Shown here: positions 1-8,298 of the stretch, piece by piece
Layout: every line of letters starts with the position of its first letter
How positions within the stretch are numbered: the stretch's first letter is position 1
Assembly (NCBI GenBank): GCA_016710765.1
Contig: JADJUJ010000001.1
Span: 558,001 to 622,000 of the forward strand
Direction: 5' to 3'
Length of the DNA stretch: 64,000 nucleotides
DNA from: Lewinellaceae bacterium
Lineage (GTDB): Bacteria > Bacteroidota > Bacteroidia > Chitinophagales > Saprospiraceae
Notes under the pieces: generated by a model
Database searches by the model: none
Told to the model about the DNA's origin: nothing
The model's input: the letters and a program-made list of their open reading frames with translations, nothing else
Position numbers and translations under genes: made by a program

Positions 1-2
1 TC

Positions 3-95
3 GACCTGCAGGGTACACAACAAATTCCCAATGTCTTGATCGTGCAAGTTCAAATGAACAACAAAACCATCTCGAAAAAAATAGTGCGTTTTTAG
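3..95 (+). CDS. C-terminal end of a T9SS-exported protein (5' truncated by window edge)
   Basis: The frame is open from the first bases of the window to a TAG at 93-95 and gives 30 residues. It ends with a hydrophobic/basic pattern (...VLIVQVQMNNKTISKKIVRF) typical of the last strands of the type A sorting domain recognised by the Bacteroidota type IX secretion system. No start is visible, so the identity of the passenger is unknown. The stop codon lies in the left arm of a rho-independent terminator, which supports this as a real gene end. The T9SS assignment is inferred from the tail pattern alone. Confidence 0.6.
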   Translation, partial: DLQGTQQIPNVLIVQVQMNNKTISKKIVRF

Positions 96-120
96 CCCAC
101 AAAAAGGGCTATTTTTTCTT
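93..120 (+). terminator. Rho-independent terminator after the T9SS tail
   Basis: A 6-bp stem (TAGCCC at 93-98, GGGCTA at 106-111) with a 7-nt A-rich loop is followed by TTTTTTCTTT. The stem contains the stop codons of both the + gene ending at 95 and the - gene ending at 109. Confidence 0.75.
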
Positions 121-441
121 TCGGCTTGGCTTAACACTTGTGCCAGGCTGGTGCAGATCGATGAAATGCTCCAATTTGTACTTGGCCAACTGGTAGCCAG
201 CCTTGTGATACAGGTGCATAAATTTGGTCTGGCGGAGCGCCGTAAGCAATTCTAACAATACAGGCTCGTCCTTTTCCTTGCGGTCAATGGCTTTTTGATA
301 GGCATCTTCAGCCGCTTCCTTTTGGAGCTTGCTTTCTACCAGCGCAAACTGTGCATCGGCACACGCTTCATATACATCTATAAAAGATGGATTGGTCTTC
401 AGATGCTCCTGCTGATGCAGCAACTTCTGTAAGTCTTTCAT
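109..441 (-). CDS. Small charged helical protein of unknown function
   Basis: This 110-residue protein starts at an ATG at 441. It has no signal peptide or membrane segment. It is rich in Lys, Glu, Gln and Leu, is probably almost entirely alpha-helical, and ends in a basic SRKKK tail. I do not recognise the family. It is convergent with the truncated T9SS gene and divergent from carA. No motif suggests an enzymatic role; a small cytosolic adaptor or nucleic-acid-binding role would be speculation. Confidence 0.6.
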   Translation of the reverse strand: MKDLQKLLHQQEHLKTNPSFIDVYEACADAQFALVESKLQKEAAEDAYQKAIDRKEKDEPVLLELLTALRQTKFMHLYHKAGYQLAKYKLEHFIDLHQPGTSVKPSRKKK

Positions 442-616
442 AGTAAAATTGGATACAGGTGATGAATGAAGTGCAAAGATGGAAAACTTTACAAAAACTT
501 AATATTAAGTTTGGTTCCTCCGTAAGAATTAACATTGAAACCGACCATTTACCCTTCATTTAATACCCTTTGCCCTGCCAAATTAACAATAAACCAAGGA
601 TTGCCCTGCCGTATCC

Positions 617-647
617 TTTGTATTGTGCTGTAGTTGCCCGACCTTTG
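617..647 (+). promoter_or_regulatory. Bacteroidota-type promoter of carA
   Basis: TTTG at 617-620, a 19-nt spacer and GACCTTTG at 640-647 match the -33 (TTTG/TTG) and -7 (TAnnTTTG, one mismatch) elements. Transcription would start near 654, between the far-upstream possible start at 623 and the ATG at 692. This decides the carA start. Confidence 0.6.
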
Positions 648-691
648 CGTCCCGAGTTAAGGATTCTCTCACGATCAATAATAATTCGGGT

Positions 692-1780
692 ATGGGCAAC
701 AAAGCCATTCTCCTTCTGGAAGACGGAACGGTATTTCACGGTAAAGCAGCTGGTAAGATCGGAACAACCACCGGCGAAATTTGCTTCAATACCGGCATGA
801 CAGGGTATCAGGAAATATTTACCGACCCTTCCTATTATGGCCAGGTACTGGTTGCCACCAATGTTCATATTGGAAACTACGGTATTAAAAATGATGAAGT
901 TGAAAGTGAAGGAATCAAAATCGCTGGTTTCATCTGCCGCAATTTCAACGAACAATACAGCCGTAATCTAGCCGATAGGAGTATTCAGCAATACTTTGAA
1001 GAACAAGGGCTCGTGGCCATTGAAGACATAGACACCCGAGCGCTCGTACAGCATATCCGCACCCGCGGCGCTATGAATTGCGTTATTTCCAGCGAAATCA
1101 CCGATCAGGATGCATTGTTGAAAATGCTTGCCGATACTCCACCCATGGCAGGGCTGGAGTTATCCAGTCAGGTAACCACAAGGGAGCCATACTTTATCGG
1201 CAACCCCAATGCAGCCTACCGCATCGCCGTGATGGATTACGGTGTTAAGAAGAATATCCTGCGTTGTTTTGATGCCCGAAATTGCTACCTGAAGGTTTTT
1301 CCCGCCAATACTGGTTTCGAGGAAGTGAACGCCTGGAACCCCCATGGCTACTTTCTGTCCAATGGCCCCGGTGACCCTGCTGCCATGCCCTATGCCGTAG
1401 CAACCGTAAAATCGATGCTCGCAGCAGAAAAACCCCTTTTCGGCATTTGTTTGGGACAACAAATTCTCGCCCAAGCGGCTGGTCTTCCCACCTACAAACT
1501 CCACCACGGTCATCGCGGCATCAATCATCCGGTAAAAAACCTGCACACTGGAAAATCTGAAATTACCAGCCAGAACCACGGGTTTGGTGTGCTCGAGCAA
1601 GCAGTATACGACAGCCCCAGCCTTGTAGAGGCCACACACATCAACCTAAACGACAATACCGTGGAGGGCATTCGACTAAAAAACAAGCCTGCCTTTAGCG
1701 TCCAGTACCACCCGGAAGCAGCACCAGGGCCACACGATTCCCGGTATTTGTTCGATGAGTTCGTGCAAATGCTGTCCTAG
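692..1780 (+). CDS. carA: Carbamoyl-phosphate synthase small subunit (glutaminase)
   Basis: CarA hydrolyses glutamine and channels ammonia to the large subunit CarB to make carbamoyl phosphate for pyrimidines and arginine. The 362-residue product has the N-terminal CPSase_sm domain (about 1-135) followed by a class I glutamine amidotransferase domain. The nucleophile elbow GICLGQQ holds Cys253, and the catalytic pair His340/Glu342 lies in QYHPEAAPGPHD. The open frame extends upstream to 623, but the predicted transcription start (~654) and family length favour ATG 692. carB is not in the window, so the two subunit genes are not adjacent on this side. It is convergent with the crotonase gene. 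Confidence 0.95.
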   Translation: MGNKAILLLEDGTVFHGKAAGKIGTTTGEICFNTGMTGYQEIFTDPSYYGQVLVATNVHIGNYGIKNDEVESEGIKIAGFICRNFNEQYSRNLADRSIQQYFEEQGLVAIEDIDTRALVQHIRTRGAMNCVISSEITDQDALLKMLADTPPMAGLELSSQVTTREPYFIGNPNAAYRIAVMDYGVKKNILRCFDARNCYLKVFPANTGFEEVNAWNPHGYFLSNGPGDPAAMPYAVATVKSMLAAEKPLFGICLGQQILAQAAGLPTYKLHHGHRGINHPVKNLHTGKSEITSQNHGFGVLEQAVYDSPSLVEATHINLNDNTVEGIRLKNKPAFSVQYHPEAAPGPHDSRYLFDEFVQMLS

Positions 1781-1785
1781 TGCTT

Positions 1786-1893
1786 TAGCCTTTGGCTACT
1801 CAACTAATGTTTTTCAACACATTGGATTTTATCAAATCTTCATGGAATTTGAATGGATACGGTATTCCAAAACCAATTCGTACCCAAAGGCTA
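1786..1893. repeat. Inverted repeat between convergent carA and crotonase genes
   Basis: TAGCCTTTGG at 1786-1795 is repeated as its exact complement CCAAAGGCTA at 1884-1893, enclosing 88 nt. There is no clear T-tract, so a termination role is only a guess. The arms could base-pair the ends of the two convergent transcripts. Confidence 0.4.
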
Positions 1894-1898
1894 GATAC

Positions 1899-2669
1899 CT
1901 ATCCCTTTTTGAAGCCCTCAATGGCTTTTTTTGAAAATTCGGACAACGACAGCCGGCCGCTGATGGCTGCGCGTTCGGAAAGCAGGGTGTCCCAATGCTC
2001 GGTACCCTGCCAGAATACCCGTTTAAGTTCCAGCAACGCCTCGGGATTGTAAGTACACAGCTTTTCACAAAAGTGTGCGATGTAGGCGTCCAGCTGTTCA
2101 ACGGTATCGAATACTTCCTGAAAAAGTCCGGCAGCTTTGCCCCATTCCGCTGTTTGCCATTCCGATGGCGTCAGGGTCATTTTGATAAAATTGGCCGTTC
2201 CGATCTTACGTTCCACCGCTGGGCCAATCACGAAGGGACCAAAGCCGACCGCCAACTCACTAAGCCGGATGGAAGCGTAATGTGAACCCATGCAATAGTC
2301 GGTCCCAACCGCCAGCCCAACCCCGCCACCAACGGCTTTGCCGTGTACGCGGCCAACAATAATTTTTGGACACCGGCGCATGGCGTTTATCACATTGCCA
2401 AAACCCGAGAAAAATGCATTGGCAGATACCATGTCTTCAATCGCCATCAATTCATCAAAACTGGCGCCGGCACAAAATGTTTTGTGCTCCGCACTCTGCA
2501 ATACGATGACTTTTACCGCCGGATTGGCACCTGCCGATTCAAAAGCATCAATGAGTCCTTGCAGCAACTTACTGGGCAAACTGTTGTGATTGGGATGAAA
2601 AAAGGTGACGGTTGCCACCCCACTGTCTGCAATATCAGTGCGAACGTATCCTTGCTGGGTAATATCCAT
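1899..2669 (-). CDS. Enoyl-CoA hydratase/isomerase (crotonase) family protein
   Basis: This 256-residue crotonase-fold protein has the oxyanion-hole segments CAGAS (around Gly68) and KAVGGGVGL (Gly114-116). Glu138 in LSELAVGFGP aligns with the first catalytic Glu of classical hydratases (Glu144 in rat). The region where the second Glu (Glu164) would lie, about 157-161, has no acidic residue. The protein may therefore be an isomerase, a thioesterase-like member or a single-Glu hydratase. No partner acyl-CoA enzyme is adjacent; the fatty-acid genes at 19-22 kb are separate. Substrate unknown. Confidence 0.85.
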   Translation of the reverse strand: MDITQQGYVRTDIADSGVATVTFFHPNHNSLPSKLLQGLIDAFESAGANPAVKVIVLQSAEHKTFCAGASFDELMAIEDMVSANAFFSGFGNVINAMRRCPKIIVGRVHGKAVGGGVGLAVGTDYCMGSHYASIRLSELAVGFGPFVIGPAVERKIGTANFIKMTLTPSEWQTAEWGKAAGLFQEVFDTVEQLDAYIAHFCEKLCTYNPEALLELKRVFWQGTEHWDTLLSERAAISGRLSLSEFSKKAIEGFKKG

Positions 2670-2722
2670 AATTCATTTTTTACGGGCTAAAGATAGGGCA
2701 CAGGACGTTCGGAAACGCCATT

Positions 2723-3331
2723 TTACTGGCATTTCCAGCGGTAGGAAGAAAGCGGATAACTTTTTTTGCGGTAGGAAAAATGCCACCACTCCGTACGGAT
2801 GCCCTTAAATCCAACCGATTCCATGGTTTGATGAAGCAAGGCGCGATTTTTCAATACCTGCTCCGGCAACTGTGTATAATCGGTATGGGCCGCCTGGCCA
2901 AAAAAATCGTAACCCGTACCCATATCAAGTTCTTTCCCCGATGCATCCACGATGGTAAGGTCGATGGCAGCACCACGAGAATGCATGGAACCCTTGGCTG
3001 GTGGTGCCACATAATTGGGATCTGGAACTTTGTCCCACAAACGTTGTTGATAGGGACTTGGGCGATAACAATCGAACAGTTTTAATCCTAATCCCTTCGC
3101 CCCTAATTGCTGCTGGGCCTGCAGCAAAGCTGCCGCTGCTTCTGGACGCAGCATACAATCCGGGCAATCGTAAATTTGTGTTTTGGTAAAATTGTTGGTC
3201 GTGGCATATCTGATGTCGAGCACAATGCCTGTACCCACAGGATCGATTCGCACAAAAACAGAATCCAATTCCTGCCCGAAAATAATTCCCGACCAAAACA
3301 TTAACACCGCTACTATTACGTTGTATTTCAT
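2723..3331 (-). CDS. D-alanyl-D-alanine dipeptidase, peptidase M15D (VanX/DdpX type)
   Basis: This 202-residue exported zinc peptidase hydrolyses D-Ala-D-Ala, usually for cell-wall dipeptide recycling. Residues 1-19 form a signal peptide ending in FGQ. The zinc motif SMHSRGAAID supplies His117 and Asp124; EWWHF supplies the catalytic base Glu181 and the third ligand His184; DCYRP contains Arg90, which in VanX stabilises the transition state. The full set argues for activity. It is divergently transcribed from the alpha/beta hydrolase at 3381 across 49 nt. A chromosomal housekeeping role is more likely than vancomycin resistance, since no vanH/A homologue is nearby. Confidence 0.9.
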   Translation of the reverse strand: MKYNVIVAVLMFWSGIIFGQELDSVFVRIDPVGTGIVLDIRYATTNNFTKTQIYDCPDCMLRPEAAAALLQAQQQLGAKGLGLKLFDCYRPSPYQQRLWDKVPDPNYVAPPAKGSMHSRGAAIDLTIVDASGKELDMGTGYDFFGQAAHTDYTQLPEQVLKNRALLHQTMESVGFKGIRTEWWHFSYRKKSYPLSSYRWKCQ

Positions 3332-3380
3332 CCGATAAAGGTCTAAATTTTATCAGAAATCCATTTTATAAAGATTATCC

Positions 3381-4418
3381 ATGCGCACCTTGTTGTTTGT
3401 AATCTTGTCAAGCGTACTTTCCTTAAACGCCATTGCACAAAACACCCCCTACCCAGGCCAGCCCATAGAAGGGCCCGGTGGTGCAGATTATACCCACCAT
3501 GGATTTACGTTCACAGATGTATCTGAAAAAACCGACGGTTACTGGCTCTTCGAACCCAGCGACCCCAAGCCGGACTCCGCAGATGTAGTGGTATTTCTCC
3601 ACGGCTATGGCTCTTACAATCCGATGGTTTATGGCAAATGGATCAAGCATCTGGTAGCCAAAGGAAACATTGTAATCTATCCCCGATACCAGAAAAACAA
3701 CTACCTCACACGAGCCGGCGCTTTTCCTGCAAATGCTGCAACCGGAATTCGGGATGCGCTTGCTTCGCTTCAGGCGCCCGGACGCGTACATCCCCGCACA
3801 GGAAAGGTGGCCTACATCGGCCACAGCTATGGCGGGGTAATTGCCGCCAACTTGGGTGTCAACTGGGAACACCTTGGGGTGCGCAAACCAGCATCAATGT
3901 TGCTCTGCGAGCCTGGATCTGGTCCGCTCAAAGGCGCAAGGCTATCCGATTATGCCTGCTTACCGGCAGATTGTGCCCTGGTGGTGGTGGTTGGCGAAAA
4001 CGATTATGTTGTCGGCGACGAGTTTGGAAGGCTGGTATTTAATACCGCTGTGCATACTCCCCGGCGTAACCTGGTTGTGCAATACCCCGACAGCTCCGGT
4101 CAGGAGCGTGTCCGTGCCTCACATGCTGAACCCTATTGTAACGATACCGATTTCGATACCGGCATGCGCAACTACACCGTCAAAAGAGCACTGCAGACCT
4201 CCCGCCTTAATGCAGTCGATTTTAATTGTTATTGGAAATTTGGCGACGCCCTCCTGGGCTATTCGCGTCAAGGTATCCTGAAAGGTGTAGCCTTTGGTAA
4301 TTCCCTTCGGCAACAATCTTTGGGAACCTGGTCCAATGGTCAACCCATCCGCCCCCTTGAGGTGGAAACCCCTCCCAACCTGTCCCGACATTCCAGTTCC
4401 TTATCCGCCCAGCATTAA
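3381..4418 (+). CDS. Secreted alpha/beta hydrolase
   Basis: The 345-residue product starts with a signal peptide (residues 1-20, ending AIAQ). The oxyanion segment FLHGYGSYNP (about 72-81) and the nucleophile elbow GHSYGG (Ser149) define an alpha/beta hydrolase resembling the chlorophyllase/PET-hydrolase-like group. A plausible acid lies in VVGENDY and a His in RASHAEPY. The C-terminus is low in structure. Its substrate cannot be predicted. It is divergent from the dipeptidase and followed by a strong palindrome at 4486-4530. Confidence 0.8.
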   Translation: MRTLLFVILSSVLSLNAIAQNTPYPGQPIEGPGGADYTHHGFTFTDVSEKTDGYWLFEPSDPKPDSADVVVFLHGYGSYNPMVYGKWIKHLVAKGNIVIYPRYQKNNYLTRAGAFPANAATGIRDALASLQAPGRVHPRTGKVAYIGHSYGGVIAANLGVNWEHLGVRKPASMLLCEPGSGPLKGARLSDYACLPADCALVVVVGENDYVVGDEFGRLVFNTAVHTPRRNLVVQYPDSSGQERVRASHAEPYCNDTDFDTGMRNYTVKRALQTSRLNAVDFNCYWKFGDALLGYSRQGILKGVAFGNSLRQQSLGTWSNGQPIRPLEVETPPNLSRHSSSLSAQH

Positions 4419-4485
4419 ACGAATGCGTTTTTTATTCCATTCGCTGCACAGATTTTAAATTATTGGCCGATATTCGGCATTTCTA

Positions 4486-4530
4486 AAGAGACTGTTCAAT
4501 AAAATGTGTCATTTTATTGAACAGTCTCTT
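4486..4530. repeat. Perfect 21-bp palindrome with 3-nt loop
   Basis: The arms at 4486-4506 (beginning AAGAGACTGTTC) and 4510-4530 are exact complements separated by TGT. No T-tract follows, so it is not a standard terminator. The arm sequence resembles the terminal inverted repeats of some insertion sequences (GAGACTGTTC-type ends), so two fused IS ends or a minimal MITE is possible. It could also form a transcript-end hairpin for the hydrolase gene. Confidence 0.85.
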
Positions 4531-4556
4531 GCTAAATCACTAATCGACGGTCTACT

Positions 4557-5699
4557 ATGCTTCGCACCCTGTCTATTGCATGCTTACTGCTTTCCTGCAC
4601 CGCTGCTCCCAAACAAAAAACCAGCAACGCCGCCGCAACACCTGCGCAAAGTAGTTTACCACTGGAAAAAATTAAACTTCCGGAGGGATTTCACATTGAT
4701 GTATACGCTGAAAATGTGGGCAATGCCCGTTCCCTTAGCCTCAGTCCAGGCGGTACGCTATTTGTAGGATCCATGGGAGCTGGCAATGTGTACGCCCTTC
4801 GGGATACCGATGGCGACATGCACGCCGACCAGCAATTCCTGATCGCCTCCGGGCTTCAAATGCCCAATGGCGTTGCCTTTAAAAACGGCAGCCTGTACGT
4901 AGCAGAAGTAAGTCGCATCCTGCGCTTTGACGACATCGAAAACCGGCTTTCCAACCCACCAGCCCCCGTGGTCGTTTACGACAAATACCACACAGAAACC
5001 CACCACGGCTGGAAATACATCGCTTTTGGCCCGGATGGCAAATTATACGTGCCCGTGGGTGCGCCCTGTAATATATGCGAACCCGATAGCAGTTACGCCT
5101 GTATTACCCGACTTGATGTCGATAGCCCGTCGCCAAAACCCGAAATTGTGCAGCATGGAATCCGTAATACCGTGGGCATAACCTGGGATCCCCGGACCAA
5201 AGAAATGTGGTTTACCGACAATGGCCGTGATATGATGGGCGATGACATGCCCTCCTGCGAACTTAACCATGCCCCGCATGACGGGATGCATTTTGGTTAT
5301 CCCTACTGCCACCAGGGCGATACACCCGATCCAAAATATGGTGAAAAATACCCGTGTAGCGACTTTACCCCGCCTGTCGTAAAAATTGGTCCCCACACAG
5401 CTCCGCTTGGACTCGAATTTTACCAGGGCAATTTGTTCCCCGCCGAGTATAAAAACCGTATCCTTGTTGCCAAGCATGGCTCCTGGAACCGCAGCAATAA
5501 AATAGGATACGATATTGGTATGGTTACTTTCGATCAATCTGGCAACGCCACCGCCTACGAAACCTTCGCATCCGGATGGTTGCAACCCGGAGAAGAGGTG
5601 TGGGGGCGTCCAGTAGATCTGGAACACTTGCCTGATGGTTCTATGCTGGTTTCCGACGATTTTGCTGATGTGATTTACCGCATTTGGTACAAAAAATAG
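4557..5699 (+). CDS. Lipoprotein of the PQQ-dependent sugar (L-sorbosone/glucose) dehydrogenase fold
   Basis: This 380-residue protein has a lipobox (LLLSC, Cys near residue 14), so it is probably lipid-anchored. It then forms a six-bladed beta-propeller of the soluble glucose dehydrogenase/L-sorbosone dehydrogenase family (LPEGFHIDVYAENV, ARSLSLSPGGTLFVGS, GLQMPNGVAF, GIRNTVGITWDP, HGSWNRS). Members oxidise sugars or aldoses using PQQ, but many Bacteroidota homologues are uncharacterised. The BASS transporter gene starts 6 nt downstream, suggesting co-transcription. The start is the ATG giving the lipoprotein signal. Confidence 0.82.
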   Translation: MLRTLSIACLLLSCTAAPKQKTSNAAATPAQSSLPLEKIKLPEGFHIDVYAENVGNARSLSLSPGGTLFVGSMGAGNVYALRDTDGDMHADQQFLIASGLQMPNGVAFKNGSLYVAEVSRILRFDDIENRLSNPPAPVVVYDKYHTETHHGWKYIAFGPDGKLYVPVGAPCNICEPDSSYACITRLDVDSPSPKPEIVQHGIRNTVGITWDPRTKEMWFTDNGRDMMGDDMPSCELNHAPHDGMHFGYPYCHQGDTPDPKYGEKYPCSDFTPPVVKIGPHTAPLGLEFYQGNLFPAEYKNRILVAKHGSWNRSNKIGYDIGMVTFDQSGNATAYETFASGWLQPGEEVWGRPVDLEHLPDGSMLVSDDFADVIYRIWYKK

Positions 5700-5705
5700 T
5701 GGCGT

Positions 5706-6605
5706 ATGCATCCAGTTGATACCCTGCAAATCAACTTTAATCCCGACCAGCTGGCCATTCTGAATGCCGCCATGGCCTTTCTCATGTTCAGTGTAGCCCT
5801 TGACGTGCGGCCATCGGACTTTAAAAAAGTGGTGCTATTTCCAAAATCAGTAGGTGTCGGACTTTTGATTCAATACCTGCTGTTTCCGCTGGTGACATTG
5901 GGAGTCATATTCCTATTCCAACCGCCCGTGAGCATGGCCATGGGTATGGTGCTGGTGAGCATGTGCCCTTCCGGAAACATGACCAACTACCTGACCCACT
6001 TTTCCAAAGCCAATGTTGCACTGTCGGTCACGTTCAATGCCATCATAATTCTCCTGGCCTCTGTGATTACCCCGGCCGGCTTCTTGTTTTGGTCGGGCTT
6101 TATCCCAGATTCAGAAACCCTGCGCCAGTCTTTCGATCTCAAGTTTATGGAAATGGCCTTGATCATCATTGAACTGATTCTGGCGCCATTGTTGTTGGGC
6201 ATGTGGCTAAACCACCGCTTCCCGGCATTTGTTGAAAAAATAAAACCCTGGGCTCAACGCTTGTCGCTGATCATTTTTTTCAGCATCCTGGTATTGGCTT
6301 TGTTGGGAAACCGCGAAAATATCAGTACCTACCTGGGCTATGCTTTTTTGATTGTCCTTATACACAACGGCCTCGGCATCAGTTTAGGTTACTGGATCGG
6401 CCGATTGACCCGGTTGCCCGAGTTGGACTGCCGAACCCTGGCATTCGAATCGGGCGTGCACAACACCGCATTAGGACTGCTTTTGATCTTCCGTTTTTTC
6501 AACGGCCTTGGCGGTATGGCGCTCATCGCGGCCTGGTACGGCATCTGGGACCTCGTGACCGGCATGGGGCTCGCCTATTATTGGCGGCGTAAAGCAGTGC
6601 AATAG
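5706..6605 (+). CDS. Bile acid:sodium symporter (BASS) family transporter
   Basis: This 299-residue polytopic inner-membrane protein has about nine hydrophobic segments. The BASS pattern is visible in SMCPSGNMTNYLTHFSKANVALSV (split here around the conserved GNMTNY core) and FESGVHNTALGLLL, which form the crossed-over unwound helices that bind sodium and an organic anion. Bacterial members carry pantoate, pyruvate or other acids rather than bile salts. It lies 6 nt after the sorbosone-dehydrogenase-like gene, so it may carry a product or precursor of that enzyme; this is inference. Confidence 0.88.
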   Translation: MHPVDTLQINFNPDQLAILNAAMAFLMFSVALDVRPSDFKKVVLFPKSVGVGLLIQYLLFPLVTLGVIFLFQPPVSMAMGMVLVSMCPSGNMTNYLTHFSKANVALSVTFNAIIILLASVITPAGFLFWSGFIPDSETLRQSFDLKFMEMALIIIELILAPLLLGMWLNHRFPAFVEKIKPWAQRLSLIIFFSILVLALLGNRENISTYLGYAFLIVLIHNGLGISLGYWIGRLTRLPELDCRTLAFESGVHNTALGLLLIFRFFNGLGGMALIAAWYGIWDLVTGMGLAYYWRRKAVQ

Positions 6606-6608
6606 GCC

Positions 6609-6848
6609 CTAGCCCTGTTGTGTTTTTTGTTTTTTACTGGTAAAAAAAGCGATCAGGGTATACACTGCACCGATCAGGACAAGATTGACCGCAAAATTCA
6701 TCAGGGTGTCACTTGCTGAATGCGAACGGCTGTCTATATCCAGAAAAATATATACAGCGTAGGTTAGCGCAGCAGTAACCATAAGCCAGCCAGGAATGGA
6801 TTTGGGCAGGTAAAAAATACCGATTTGTATGAACCAGGGAAATTTCAT
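6609..6848 (-). CDS. Small two-TM membrane protein, unknown function
   Basis: The 79-residue product has two hydrophobic helices (about 18-36 and 48-69) separated by a short charged loop (DIDSRSHSASD), and a basic C-terminus KKQKTQQG. No family is recognised. Its stop is only 3 nt from the stop of the convergent transporter gene. Coding quality and an ATG start support a real gene, but there is no functional clue. Confidence 0.55.
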   Translation of the reverse strand: MKFPWFIQIGIFYLPKSIPGWLMVTAALTYAVYIFLDIDSRSHSASDTLMNFAVNLVLIGAVYTLIAFFTSKKQKTQQG

Positions 6849-6924
6849 ATTAATACAATTTGATAGTGAAATAACGGGGCCTCTGTACCTAATCTGTCCT
6901 TAAACAGTCGAGTAAAGGTCATTT

Positions 6925-8283
6925 TTATGTTTTAATCAGCATTCTTCTAATTCCCTTTTTCTTTTCCCAAACGCTCGCGTCGACCGGCAGATTTCCCGAC
7001 AACTGTTTCCAGCCATAAAAGAGGTTCATGCTGGCAGCCATAAAAAAGGCACCCAGGCGGAGGTACCGCAGGGAACGAAATACCCGTAGTAATACATTTT
7101 TTGGCGAAAAGGACCTGCGCCATAATCGACGATGTGCCATCAATAACTCCGATGCATCCATCCTGGCAGGTTGAAAGGCAACATTGTATCCGTTGTAAAA
7201 CTCCCAACCGCGATCTTCCAGAATCCTACCTTCTGCGGAGAGTTGATCGTACAATGGCGTTCCTTTAAAGGGTGTCAATATGCTTAAAAATGGTACATCC
7301 ACCCCGATTTCCATCAACTGATCGGCCATAGATTCAATGGTTTCTGGTGTGTCATGATCAAAACCTGCAATGAATCCTGCCATCACACCAATACCATGTT
7401 GATGCAATGCATCCACGGCTTTTTTGTAATTACTGACTTTATTTTGCCGCTTGTTTGCATCTGCAAGGCTGTCGGTACCAAAACTTTCAATTCCAAAAAA
7501 GATACCGATGCAACCCGATTTCTTCATAAGTGCCAACAATTCCGGATCCTTGGCAATATCCAGGCTTGCTTGGGTAAGCCACCATTTTTTTAGGGGAATC
7601 ATCTCCGTCAAAAGCTGTTTGATAAAGGGTCGGTTGATGGTCAGGTTGTCATCCCAAAACCAAACCACCTTTCGTTGCCACCAAAAAGGGAAGCGATCGT
7701 ACCGGATATTCTCAATCAGATCCGCTATCGGCCGCATCCTGAACCCTGGATTCAGGGTTGGTACCGAGCAAAAAGAGCAACTAAACGGACAACCTCTGGT
7801 AGCCTGTATCACTTTTGGAATGAAATACCTGCTCTTTAGCAAATCATATCGCGGTGTGGGCAGGCTCCGCATATCGGAAGGGCTGCCGCGATATACATTC
7901 CTTAAATTGCCATTTTCTACATCCAACAACAATTGGGACCAGGCTAGTTCTGCTTCACCCGTAATAACGGCATCGAAATGCTCCAACGCTTCAACTTCAC
8001 AGTATGTGACATGTGGCCCCCCGGCAACAACGGTTTTCCCACGGCGACGAAATGCATCAGCCAACCGGTACGCCTCTGGTGCAAATCCGCTGAAAAAGGA
8101 GATCGCAACCAGATCGGCATCTGTATCAAAATCAATGCGCTCTACTTGTTGATGAAAAACACGGGTTTCATAGCAAGCTGGTGTAATGGCAGCCAGGTGA
8201 ATACCCGTAATCGGTGGCACAAAATCAATCTCATGTCCCACCCGATACCGCTGCATGTAGGCAATTATTATATCAATTTTCAT
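6925..8283 (-). CDS. B12-binding-domain radical SAM protein
   Basis: The 452-residue protein has an N-terminal cobalamin-binding-like Rossmann domain (about 1-140) without the canonical DxHxxG motif. A radical SAM domain follows, with its cluster motif at Cys165, Cys169 and Cys172 (RGCPFSCSFCSVP). A C-terminal helical part is of the type seen in hopanoid-methylase/BchE-like members. It would cleave SAM reductively to act on an unknown substrate. It follows creD by 15 nt on the same strand, so the two are probably one transcript. The reaction cannot be deduced from the sequence. Confidence 0.88.
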   Translation of the reverse strand: MKIDIIIAYMQRYRVGHEIDFVPPITGIHLAAITPACYETRVFHQQVERIDFDTDADLVAISFFSGFAPEAYRLADAFRRRGKTVVAGGPHVTYCEVEALEHFDAVITGEAELAWSQLLLDVENGNLRNVYRGSPSDMRSLPTPRYDLLKSRYFIPKVIQATRGCPFSCSFCSVPTLNPGFRMRPIADLIENIRYDRFPFWWQRKVVWFWDDNLTINRPFIKQLLTEMIPLKKWWLTQASLDIAKDPELLALMKKSGCIGIFFGIESFGTDSLADANKRQNKVSNYKKAVDALHQHGIGVMAGFIAGFDHDTPETIESMADQLMEIGVDVPFLSILTPFKGTPLYDQLSAEGRILEDRGWEFYNGYNVAFQPARMDASELLMAHRRLWRRSFSPKNVLLRVFRSLRYLRLGAFFMAASMNLFYGWKQLSGNLPVDASVWEKKKGIRRMLIKT

Positions 8284-8298
8284 ACCGCGAGGTTTTTC

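Noticed and set aside
2723..3331. VanX-like peptidase as a vancomycin-resistance gene
   Set aside because: No vanH, vanA-type ligase or VanRS pair is nearby; chromosomal dipeptidases of this type are common.
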